Shown in pieces: positions 35,381-46,613 of a DNA stretch of 64,000 bases. Every line of letters starts with the position of its first letter. Within the stretch, counting starts at the first letter, position 1. The notes beneath the pieces are model-generated. The model saw only the letters and a program-made list of their open reading frames with translations. It was not told the DNA's origin and made no database searches. This DNA comes from Ophiocordyceps camponoti-saundersi (nom. inval.) (Eukaryota > Ascomycota > Sordariomycetes > Hypocreales > Ophiocordycipitaceae), in assembly GCA_003339415.1 (NCBI GenBank), contig PDHQ01000175.1, positions 1 through 64,000 on the forward strand. Reading direction: 5' to 3'. The position numbers and the translations under genes were made by a program.

Positions 35381-38174
35381 AGCTTATAAACTAGCGCTAG
35401 CGGTATATAGCGATAAATATATAGCTAGCTTTACTATTTACTATAATTAAGGTATTTTTAAGCTTCCCGTAACTAATATAGTATTATTTAGTTTTATATA
35501 TTAGCTATATAACTAAGTTTTTATTACTAATATATAAGTTTATCTTTTCCTATTTTAAGTAATATTATAATTCTAAGCTTATTAGAATTTTCCTTATAAG
35601 GATCGAGGTTTAATTTTTTAAGCTATAAAGAAGCCTTTCCGCCCTCTTATTCTTATCTTTACGGAGGCTATTAAGCTATTAGCTAGGGATTATATAAAAT
35701 ATCTTACTAGCGTAATAGTACGTAACTTTTCTATCCTACGCTCTTACCTCCTTAGCTAGTTTAAGAAGAGGGCTATATAAAAGATTAGTTTATAACTAAT
35801 TATAGCTAAATAAGGGGGATTATAGCGGATATATTTAGGTTTTCCTAATAGCGCTTAGTTATCGCGTGGGGTATATAGCTAGCTTAGGAGGGGGGCTTCT
35901 CTCCCCTTTTTTTCCTCTTTTCGATAGCTTTAATTATAACTCCTTTTTAGCTTATTTTAATATTATACTCTTAGTAAGACTTTTATATTTATTAATATTT
36001 ACTTTAGCTTTTAATAAAATAATAAGTATAGTAAATTTTTAAATTTTAATTTTAATATATTTTACGGATTTTACGCTTATAGTAATATAAATATAAACTT
36101 TTTATTTTTATATTATAAGCGGACTCCGCTCCTTTTATTACCTTATAATAATAGCTAGCTACGCTTAAAGTAACTTTAAGGGGGAGGGCGATACTATATA
36201 AGTTAATTATAATTATAAAAATATTTTACTTAAAATATAGCTTTACTCCGAATTATAATAATTTTAAATTTAAAAGTTTATTATATTTATTACCTTATTA
36301 AAAGCTAAAGTAAATATTAATAAAATTATTTTAAAAGATATTTTTATTTTTATATAGGTTATTATTAAATAAATAGCGGAGTCTAAAAGGGTTTAGGGAG
36401 ATACCCCCTTTACTCTAACTTTATTAGTTAATAATATTTTCTTAGCTATTATAGTTACGGTTTCTTTTTTTTTATAGCTTTAAGAGGAGCGGAACTCTTT
36501 TAATATAAGCTATAATTATAATTAAAGCGCTAAAAAAAACTATTAAAAAGTAAGTTTTTAGGTAATATAAGTAATAGCTTATAATTTATTCTAATTTTAT
36601 AGCTACTTTATTTTAAGTTTAAAGTTTTAAAGTAATTATAATAAATATTAATTATAAACTTTATAAGTAAAGCTAAGCTTTTATAATAAGGAAACTATTT
36701 AATAGTAATATTAACTTATTTTAAAATATTATTTATAAGCTTTAATATTATTTAAAATAGCTTTATATTATTTTCCTAGCTTATAAACTAGCGCTAGTAG
36801 TATATAGTAATAAATATATAGCTAGCTTTACTATTTACTATAATTAAAATATTTTTTAAGCTTCCCGTAACTAGTATAATACTATTTAATTTTATATGCT
36901 AGTTATATAAGTAAGTTTTTATTACTAATATATAAGTTTATCTTTTCCTACCTTAAGCGGTATTACGATTCTAAGCTTATTAGAATTTTCCTTATAAAGA
37001 TCCGGGTTTAATTCCTTAAGCTATAAGGGAGCTTTTCCGCCCTTTTATCCTTATCTTTATAAAAGCTATTAAGCTATTAGCTAAGGACTATATAAAATAT
37101 CTTACTAGTATAATAATATATAATTTTTCTATCTTACGCTCTTACCTCCTTAGCTAGCTTAAGGAGGGGGCTATATAAGGGATTAGTTTATAATTAATTA
37201 TAGCTAGATAGGGGGGATTATAGTAGATATATTTAGGTTTTCCTAATAGCGCTTAGTTATCGCGCGGGGTATATAGCTAGCTTAGGAGGGGAGCTTCTTT
37301 CCCCTCTCTTTCCTCTTTTTAATAGCTTTAATTATAATTTCTTTTTAGCTTACTTTAATATTATACTCTTAGTAAGACTTTTATACTTACTAATATTTAC
37401 CTTAGCTTTTAATAAAATAATAAATATAGTAAACTTTTAAGTTTTAATTTTAATATATTTTATAAATTTTACGCTTATAGTAACGTAAATATAACCTTTT
37501 TATTTTTATATTATAAGCGGACTCCGCTCCCTTTATTACTTTATAATAATAGCTAGCTACGCTTAAAGTAACTTTAAAGGGGAGGGTAACGCTATATAAG
37601 TTAATTATAATTATAAAAATATTTTACTTAAAATATAGCTTTACTTTAAATTATAGTAATCTTAGACTGAAAAGTTTATTATATTTATTACCTTATTAAA
37701 AGCTAAAGTAAATATTAGTAAAATTATTTTAAGAGATATTTTTATTTTTATATAGGTAATTATTAAATAAATAGCGAAGTTTAAAAGGGTTTAGGGAGAT
37801 ACCTCCTTTACTCTAACTATATTAGTTAATAGTATTTTCTTAGCTATTATAGCTACGGTTTCCTCTTTTTTTATAGCTTTAAGGGGAGCGGAATTTCTCC
37901 GATATAAGCTATAATTATAGCTAAAGCGCTAAAGAAAACTATTAAAAAGTAAGTTTTTAGGTAATATAAGTAATAGCTTATAATTTATTCTAATTTTATA
38001 GCTACTTTATTTTAAGTTTAAAGCCTTAAAGCGATTATAATAAGTATTAATTATAAACTTTATAAGTAAAGCTAAGCTTTTATAATAAGGAAACTATTTA
38101 GCGGTAATATTAATATATTCTAAAATATTATTTATAAGCTTTAATCTAATTTAAAGTAGCTTTATATTATTTTT
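35381..38174. repeat. 1.4-kb tandem duplication crossing R1a, B4 and B5
   Basis: Unit 1 is about 35381-36777 and unit 2 about 36778-38174. Each holds the last 607 bp of R1 (ending in its LTR), a B4 sliver and the first 730 bp of B5, in the same order with the same junctions. Unit 2's LTR is 37174-37385, followed by CTTAC (37386-37390). The breakpoint joins TTTATATTATTTTC to CTAGCTTATAAAC, with no long homology. The two units differ at many C/T and G/A sites, so RIP acted after the duplication. Confidence 0.9.
35776..35987 (+). repeat. R1a 3' LTR
   Basis: 212 bp; partner of 34208-34419, with differences that are transitions. It is included in the tandem duplication, so a third LTR copy stands at 37174-37385. 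Confidence 0.92.
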
Positions 38175-39310
38175 AAAGAAAAAGTATATTTAATTAGTAA
38201 AAGTTATATTTTTATTATAAAAAAGGTACTAGCGTAAGCTTTATAATAAAGCGGTAAGGAAGCTTTTTAGAAGAAAATTAAGTTATTAAATAAAGTTTTA
38301 ATAATATAATTATACGCGAAAAAATATTATTTTAAAACTTAGCGGAGTTTTTTAATAATTACTATTAATAATATAGTAAATATAAACTAAATTTATAATA
38401 AAAGTATAATAATATAAGTAAAAATCTTTAACGCTAAACTATATACGCTAGAAGTTTAACTTTAGTAATATTTTAAATATTACTAACTTAGATATATTAC
38501 TAAATATTATATAATAAAGCTATAATATAATAAGTATTTTATTATCTTATATATAAAAAGTAAGTCCGCTTACCTTATAGCTTATAAAAAGAAATTATAT
38601 TATTATTTTTTTTATTAAAAATTTTACCTTAAGTAAAGTTAACTTTACCTTAAAATAAAAGTAATATAAGATTAGGCGAAAGATACGTATATTACTTAAC
38701 CTTAGAGGTTTATAAACTAAAGCTTTATATATATTACCCCTCCTCCCTTTTTAGCGCTAACTAAAAATTAATAATAGCTAGGGCAGAAACGCTAAAAAGT
38801 AAATATAATAATACCCCCTCCTTTAACTCTAACTTTATACTTATTAGCGGCTTTACCGCGATAATTTAGCTATCTTTTAAGATTAGCTATTATAAAGTTA
38901 ATTATAAAATAATAAAACTTTTATATATACCTAAGCTATACTAATAAGGCCTTAATAAATTAAATTATTAAGGCTATTTTAATTAAATATAAAGATTTAG
39001 TTTATAGTAATAATAATAGCTAAAAAGATAAGTAGGCTATATAAACTTTATACTAAACTTAGTTTATATATACTTTTATTATCGCGGAGTCCGCTTTAGG
39101 GGAAATATTAGATTTTTAATTACTAGTTAATACCTAACTTATTAAATATATAAAGTGCCGGGTGCGGATAGGGTTTAACTTAAAGCTAGGGTAACGCTTA
39201 AAAGGAGGGTTTTACTCTAAGTCCTCTAGTTTTTCCCCCTCTTAAAATATATATAAAATAGTTTTAAGCTATATAAGGTATATTAGTATATAAATTATTA
39301 TTATTATTAT
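36047..39310 (+). mobile_element. Family B copy B5, enlarged by the tandem duplication
   Basis: A + sense B copy with its tail (ATT)n at about 39294-39310 and a 14-bp target duplication in B4 (36033-36046 and 39311-39324, one G/A difference). Subtracting the 1,397-bp duplication leaves about 1,867 bp, the family length. A + frame across 37800-38300 is somewhat open but not recognised. Confidence 0.85.
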
Positions 39311-39534
39311 AAATTTTTAAGTTTAAGTTTATTATAATTTAAAAAAAAGCTATATTTTAAGTAAAAAATTTTTATAATTATAATTAACTTATATAATATC
39401 GCCTTCCTTTTTAAAGTTATTTTAAGTATAGCTAGCTATTATTATAAAGTAATAAAAGGAGCGGAGTTTATTTATAATATAAAAATAAAAAGTTTATATT
39501 TACGTTATTATAAGCGCGGAGTTTCTAAAATATA

Positions 39535-40446
39535 AAACTAGCTTTATTAATATAAGATTTACTTTAAACTTATTATAACTTTAGCTTTAACTTACTAATT
39601 AAAAGTTATAATTAAAGCTTAGCTTATAAGCTACTTTAACTATAACGTAAATAGCTTTAGCTATAATAAGATTAGTAATAAGTTTATATTTAATATAATT
39701 AGTTATATAGTTTATATAAAATATACTAAGCTAACTTACTTTAATTATTAATAAATATAAACGCGTATTAAGGCTAAATACTTATTACGCTATACTTAGT
39801 AAAAATCTTTAAAACTTATAAATATATTAATATAATTAGCGTAAAATATATCTTAAGAGTAATTTTATTTAGTAAGTATTTTACTTTTAATATAAGTTAG
39901 CTATAAACTATATATATACTTATAAAAACTACTTATATAATTAATTATATTAAGATTATTAAGATTATTAATTTAATAATAGCTTACTTACGCTAGTAAA
40001 AGTAACCCCCCCTTTTTTATATACCCTTAAGCTTTAAATTACTAATTTATAAAAATAACTTCTTAATTAAGAAAGCTTCCTAATTAAGAAGGTTTACTAA
40101 AAAAGTATATATTTAAGTATATATTATATATATAAGGAGTATATAGCTATATATTAAAAGATTAAAAAGTATATACTAAAGCCTTAAAGGGGTATATACT
40201 AGTATATATAAGTAATATATACCGCTACTCTCCTTATCTTTCCTTATCTTATTATTCTTTCTTTATCTTTCTTTATATTATATAGTATTACTATAGCTAA
40301 TAGCTATTTCTTTTATACGCGTTACGTACCTTACTTAGCCTTAAGCTGGCCGCGGTCTTACCGCGCTATAAGGGGTTTTACCTCTTATAAAAGGGTTTTT
40401 CCCGCCTAACTTATTACTAAGGTTCTAGCAGCTTTTATAGCTACTA
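39535..40446. other. Unclassified AT-rich interval
   Basis: No readable frame. It contains two 14-bp palindromes in tandem, TTCTTAATTAAGAA (40060-40073) and TTCCTAATTAAGAA (40077-40090), and a TATATA-rich block (40095-40225). It ends in a slightly GC-richer patch (40330-40440). No match to other families was seen. Confidence 0.55.
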
Positions 40447-40848
40447 GCGTAATAATATAATAATATATATTCCTTAGCTATATTAATAAAGCTTTAATTA
40501 TATAAATTATTAAGAATATTATAATTAAGTATAAGGATTTATTTTATTATAATAATAATAAATAAGAAAATAAGCAGCTATATAAACTTTATATTAAACT
40601 TAGTTTATATATATTTTTATTATTATAAAGTCCGCTTTAGGAGAAATATTAGCTTTTTAATTATTAGTTATTACCTAACTTATTAAATATATAAAATACT
40701 AAGTATAAGCGGAGTTTAACTTAAAGCTAAGGTAATACTTAAGGGGAGGGTTTTACTCTAAGCTTGTTAGTTTTTCCCCCTCTTAGAATATAAATAAAAT
40801 AGTTCTAAGCTATAATAAGTATACTAGCGTATAAATTATTATTATAAT
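40447..40848 (+). mobile_element. Family B copy B6, 5'-truncated
   Basis: Only the last 400 bp of B, ending in the (ATT)n tail. It matches 25800-26205 of B2. Loss of the 5' side with an intact tail is typical of non-LTR retroelement insertion. No clear target duplication. Confidence 0.8.
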
Positions 40849-41770
40849 AAAGGAAAATATTTAGGAAACTATAATTATTTATTTTTAAGTTTAAGCTTTT
40901 AAATATAATAGCTTTAGCGTTTATATTAGCTTCTTATTCTTAATATAATACTTTTAAGCTTTTTCTAAGCTTATTATTATATAATTAAATACTTATTAAT
41001 AGCCTTATTAATTTTTATTTATATACTAAGGTATATAAGTTTTGAAAGCTATAAGCTAATAAATATATTAGTATTTAAGATTATTAAAATTATTTATAAT
41101 ATCTTAAGCTAGTCTTTAATTAGCGCTCTGTTAGTATATATTATAATTAATCTTATAAATTTAAGCGCGAAATACTTCTCTTAGTATATAAAGCTATAAT
41201 TATTCTTCTAAGCTATATAATTTTTATAAAAGATTACAGCTTTAATTTTAAAATTAAAAAGATTAGGATTAATTAATTCTTTTCTTATATTAGCTATAAT
41301 AAGGCTCTTACTAAGCTAACTTTTAGGTTTTTAGCTAAACTATAATAAATAAATTATATTAGTTTTAATATTCCTATATCTTTTTCCTATATATTTCTTT
41401 TAAAAGTTTTTTTTTATATTTATAAGTTTTTAATTAATTAACTTAGCTTCTTACCTACTAATTTTCTTAAGCTATATTATAAAAAGAGAGCTAACTATAA
41501 TAAGGTTAGGCTTTTTTTTATTAATATTTTCTTTTTAATATTATATTTCTTAAGCTATAATTTACTTATTAATTTTAAAAAAGCTATTTTCTTTATCTTA
41601 TAAAGTTTCTCCTTTTTTATAATATTAATAAGCTTCTTAATTGCTTTTATTTTAACTTTTATATTATCTAGAATTTTTATTATTATTTTAAAACTTTTTA
41701 AGATAATAAGGTTTTTAAATTTAAATAAAAATAAAAGATTAAATATTAAGAATATTTAACTAATAGCTTA
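40849..41770 (-). repeat. Family G direct repeat, copy 1
   Basis: About 925 bp repeated in the same orientation at 43331-44262. On the minus strand one frame has a low stop density and reads Lys/Ile-rich segments (seen better in copy 2), so it is likely a fragment of a transposon gene. It is directly followed by family C copy C2. Confidence 0.75.
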
Positions 41771-43037
41771 AATTACTAAGCCTTAGTTTATTTTATAATA
41801 AAAAGATTATTTTTTATTTATAAAGTCTAATAATTTAATTTCTTTACTTAGTTTAATATTTATTTCTTATACTAACTTAGCTAGTTAAATATAATAGCTA
41901 ATAACTTTTTATATAAGATAGCTAAACTCCTAATTATAAAAGCTTATAAAAAGGAAAAAAATACTTATAATAATTCCCTTTAAAAGCTTTAGATTTAATA
42001 CCCTAACTTTAATTTTTATAATTACCTTAGTTTATTTTATAAAAAATCTTATTTTATTAAAAGTAAAGTTAATATAATTAATTTAAAAAAAAATAAGTTA
42101 AAACTTTAGATTTTATAATAATCTCCTTATAATACTTAAGTAAAATAATTAAAAGCGATTTTTTATTTATATTACGTTAATTTAAAATATATATAAGCTA
42201 GCTATTTTTATTTATAATAAATAAAATAAAATTATTTAAATATTTTAATTAAGCTATTATTAGTTTAAAATAAGGTAAAATATTCGCTAATATATTTATA
42301 ATTATTATAAATATTAAAAAAATAAAATACTTTAAAATAAGACTTTAAGCTTATTATACTTTATACGTATCTTAATATTTATATAAGAGTATATTACTTA
42401 TAATAAAAAAAAATATTAGAAAATTATTATAAATATAATTATATTTAAACTTCTATTTATAAACGAAGTTAAATTATTATTATATTATTAAGTAAAAAAA
42501 TAATATAGCTATTATATTTATAAACGCTATTTTTAATACCTTTCTTATCTTTTTTATATATTAAATATATAAATTATTAATAATATTAGTTTAGTAAGGG
42601 AAGAAAGATATCTTAAGTAAGTATTATAAATACCTAAGAGGCGTAAGTTTTTAAGTAATTAAAATCTTTAACTAATATAAAAGGAGATCTCTAGCTATAA
42701 AAAAAGGGGCTGAATAATAATTCTTTATAAAGAGAATAATAAGAAATTAATTTCTTATATAAAGATAAAAAAAGAAAAGGAGAAGAAAATAAAAACTATT
42801 TAATTAAATATTAAAAACTTTAAAATTAGTATTTAAATTAGTAATTTAAGGTATAAGAATATAAAGTTTAAAATAAAGTTATAATTTTATTTAGTAAAGT
42901 TTTTATTATAAGTCCTTTTTAAAACTTAATTTATAATATATAATTTTTATAATAGCTATAAAAATAAGCTTTAAGATTAATTTCTACTTAATTCCTTCCT
43001 TTTATAAAAGAAACTAAACTATATTATATACTTAATA
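41771..43037 (+). mobile_element. Family C copy C2
   Basis: It matches C1 (22472-23750) over its full length, with the same start (AAATTAC...AAGCCTTAG) and the end ATATTATATACTTAATAATA. The (ATT)n tail is short here. It lies between the two G repeats. Confidence 0.78.
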
Positions 43038-43330
43038 ATAACCCTTATTTTATTATTATTACCTTTAAGGTCCTAATTTATAAAAATATTTAAAAACTAA
43101 AAAAGACTTAAAGAACTATTTAATTATAGCTTATATAATCCCTTAATAATATATTATTTTAATTTAGTATTATTTTTCTTAAGGTATATTTATTACTATT
43201 AATAAACTCCTCCTTAAGCGCGCGCTATAATAATAAATAACTAACTCTCTTTTTTAGTAATAATTAACTTCTTTTTATAACTTAAATAAAACGCGTATAA
43301 GCGCAGTAAAATAAAAATAGAAAGGATTAT

Positions 43331-44262
43331 TAATAAAGGAAAATAATAAGGAAATCTTAGTAACTCCTTTTTAAGTTTAAGCTTTTAAATATAGCAGCTT
43401 TAGTATTTATACTAGCTCCCTATAATTAATATATTACTTTTAAGCTTCTTCTTTTAAGCTTATTATTATATAATTAAATACTTATTAATAGCCTTATTAA
43501 TCTCTATCTATATATTAAAATATATAAGTTTTAAGTATTATAAGCTAATAAATATACTAATATTTAAAATTATTAAAATTATTTTTTATTTCTTAAGCTA
43601 GTCTTTAAATAGCGCTCTCTTAATATATATTATAATTAATCTTATAAATTTAAGCGCGAAATATTTTTATTAGTATAAAGCTATAATTATCCTTTTAAGC
43701 TATATAATTCTTATAAAAGATTACCTCTTTAATTTTAATATTAAAAAGATTAGAATTATTAATTTTTTTCCTATATTAGCTATAGTAAGGCCTCTACTAA
43801 GCTAAACTTATAAGTTCTTAGCTAAATTATAATAAGTAAATTATATTATTTTTAAGGTTTTTATATCTTTTTCTTACGCTTTTCTTTTAAAAGTTTTCTT
43901 TTACGCTAATAAGTTTTTAATTAATTAGTTTAGCTTCTTACTTATTAACTTTCTTAAGCTATATTATAAAAAGGGAGCTAACTATAATAAGGTTAGACTT
44001 TTCTCTATTACTATTTTCTTTTTAATATTATATTTCTTAAGCTATAACTTACTTATTAATTTTCAAAAAGCTATTTTCTTTATCTTATTAAGTTTCTCTT
44101 TTTTTATAATATTTATAAGCTTCTTAATCGCCTTAATTTTAACTTTTATATTATTTAGAATTTTTATTATTATTTTAAAACCTTTTAAAATAGTAAGGTT
44201 TTTAAATTTAAGTAAAGATAAAAAATTAAATATTAAGATTATTTAATTAATAGCTTAGTTAT
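43331..44262 (-). repeat. Family G direct repeat, copy 2, with coding-like minus frame
   Basis: Homologous to 40849-41770, starting AATAAAGGAAAATA and ending AATAGCTTA. The minus strand reads KKLINIIKKEKLNKIKKIA, RKLISKKLN, and later SRGLTIANIGKKLIILIFLI with scattered TAA/TAG stops and one TGA. The pattern looks like protein but I do not recognise it. The pair could be LTRs of an element enclosing C2, or two independent insertions. The 43038-43330 gap holds nothing recognisable. Confidence 0.7.
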
Positions 44263-44739
44263 TTATAAGTTTATTTTTAAGAAAAGCCTTATTATTTTCC
44301 TGCTTATTCTTTTCCTTATTAAGAGTCTTTTTATCCCTAAGCTTTTCGCCCTAGTTAAAGTTATTAATATTAAGCTCTTATTATTTTTCCTAGTTTTCCT
44401 AAAGCTATCTTCTAACTTTAATAGCGCTTAAGTATAATATAGTAATATAGTCCTTTTATATAAAATTATTAATAAAGACTTTAAGTATAATAACTTAGAA
44501 TTCCTAATAAATATAATTATAAAAAATAAAGATTTTTAAAATATAAGCTTTTAAGTATTATTAATCTTATTTTTAGCTTAATTATAAGCTCCTTATAATC
44601 TTATTAGCTTCTTAATTTAAAATAATATTTATTTTCTAAATATTTAAACTACTTAAATTTTTAAATATTTAGTTTATTTACTTTAATAATATAAAAATTA
44701 CTAATAGCTTTATTAATTAATTAATTATATAAGTTTTTA
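44263..44739. other. AT-rich sequence, nothing recognised
   Basis: No frame, no family match. Its right end supplies the target of B7. Confidence 0.55.
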
Positions 44740-46598
44740 TTAACTTTTATATACTTTATAAACTTTACCCTTATAATAATATAGATATAAACTTCTTATT
44801 CTTATATTATAAGTAAACTCTGCTCCTTTTATTACTTTATAATAATAGCTAGCTATGCTTAAAATAAGTTTAAAAAGGAATATAACGCTATATAAGTTAA
44901 TTATAACGGCGAAAATTTTTTACTTAAAATATAGCTTTACTTTAAATTATAATAATTTTAAACTTAAAAATTTATTATACTTATTACCTTATTAAAAGCT
45001 AAAGTAAATATTAGTAAGATTATTTCGGAAGATACTTTTATCTTTATATAAGTAATAATTAAATAAGTAGCGAAGTTAAAAAAGGTTTAAGGAGACGTTT
45101 ACTTTACTCCGATTTTATTAGTTAGTAATATCTTCTTAGCTATTATAGCCGCGGTTTCCTTTTTTTATAGCTTTAGAATAAGCGGAATTCCTCTAATATA
45201 AGCTATAATTATAGCTAAAGCGCTAAAAAAAACTATTAAAAAGTAAATTTTTAGGTAATATAAATAATAGCTTATAATTCGCTTTAACTTTATTATTACT
45301 TTATTTTAAATTTAAAGCTTTAAGGTAATTATAATAAATATTAATTATAAACTTTATAAGTAAAGCTAAGCTTTTATAATAAGGAAATAACTTAATAGTA
45401 ATATTATAATAATATTTTAAAATATTATTTATAAGCTTTAGTTTAATTTAAAATAGCTTTATATTATTTTTAAAGAAAAAATATATTTAATTAGCGAAGG
45501 TTATATTCTTATTATAAAAAAAATATTAATATAAGCTTTATAATAAAATAATAAAGAAGCTTTGTAAAAAAAATTAAGTTATTAAATAAAATTTTAATAA
45601 TATAATTATATATAAAAAATATTATTTTAAAACTTAGTAAAATTCCTTAATAATTATTATTAATAATATAATAAATATAAACTAAATTTATAAAAAAAAT
45701 ATAATAATATAAGCGGAAATCTTTAACGCTAAACTATATATATTAAAAATTTAACTTTAATAATATTTTTAGAATTACTAATTTAAATATATTACTAAAT
45801 ATTATATAATAAAATTATAATATAATAAATATTTTATTACTTTATATATAAAAAGTAAGTTTACTTATTTTATAGCTTATAGGAAAAAACTATATTATTA
45901 CCTTTTTTATTAAAAGTTTTACTTTAAATAAAGTTAACTTTATTTTAAGATAAGAGCGGTATAAGATTAGGCGGAGAATATATACGCTACTTAACTTTAA
46001 AAGTTTATTAACTAAAACTTTATATATATTACCCCTTCTCCCCTTTTAGCGCTAACTAGAAACTAATAATAGCTAAAGCGGAAACGCTAGAGAGCGAATA
46101 TAGTAATACCTCCTCCTTTAACTCCGACTTTATACTTATTTATAGCTCTACTATAATAATTTCGCTATTTTTTAAAATTAGCTATTATAAGATTTATTAT
46201 AAGATAATAAAACTTTTATATATTTCTAAGCTATATTAATAAGGCTATAATTAATTAAATTATTAAGGCTATTTTAATTAAATATAAAGATTTAATTTAT
46301 AATAATAATAATAGTTAAAAAAATAAGTAAGCTATATAAACTTTATACTAAACTTAGTTTATATATATTTTTATTATTATAAAGTCCGCTTTAGGGAAAA
46401 AATTAATTTTTAAATTATTAATTAATACTTAACTTATTAAATATATAAAGTGCTAGGTGTAAGTAAGGTTTAACTTAAAGCTAAGGTAACGCTTAAAGGG
46501 AGGGTTTTACTCTAAGCTCTCCGGTTTTTCCCCCTTTTAGAATATATATAAGATAGTTCTAAGCTATATAAGGTTAACTAGCGTATAAAATATTATTC
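44740..46598 (+). mobile_element. Family B copy B7, full length
   Basis: 1,859 bp, + sense, with 15-bp target duplications TTATATAAGTTTTTA (44725-44739) and TTATATAAGTTTCTA (46599-46613) that differ by one T/C. The tail is short (TATTATTC). It is among the clearest target duplications of the family. Confidence 0.9.
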
Positions 46599-46613
46599 TT
46601 ATATAAGTTTCTA

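Larger units (their letters stand above)
34208..35987 (+). mobile_element. R1a: compact LTR element (TRIM/LARD-like), complete
   Basis: 1,780 bp with 212-bp LTRs at 34208-34419 and 35776-35987, inserted in B4. The target duplication is CTTAC (34203-34207) on the left and TTTAT (35988-35992) on the right, identical after two C to T changes. The empty site is visible in B3 near 27894-27905. LTRs begin TATAAGG and end CTTTATA. The interior (1,356 bp) has no RT or integrase block. A + frame around the SRNIP/NLPPPF segment (from about 34985) is relatively open but unidentified. Probably non-autonomous. Confidence 0.93.
33357..39534 (-). mobile_element. Family B copy B4, interrupted by R1a and B5
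   Basis: Pieces at 33357-34207, 35988-36046 and 39311-39534 (plus a duplicated sliver near 37386-37444) join into one minus-sense B copy lacking its tail end. R1a split it at CTTAC (34203-34207), while B5 split it at AAATTTTTAARTTT (36033-36046 and 39311-39324). It is one of the most AT-rich B copies. Confidence 0.83.

Noticed and set aside
36778..37385. Independent 5'-truncated R1 copy
   Set aside because: Its flanks repeat those of R1a's end and the start of B5 exactly, so it belongs to the tandem duplication rather than to a separate insertion.
40095..40225. TATATA-rich block as promoter or origin
   Set aside because: TA strings are the direct product of CpA to TpA mutation and occur throughout; no specific element is supported.
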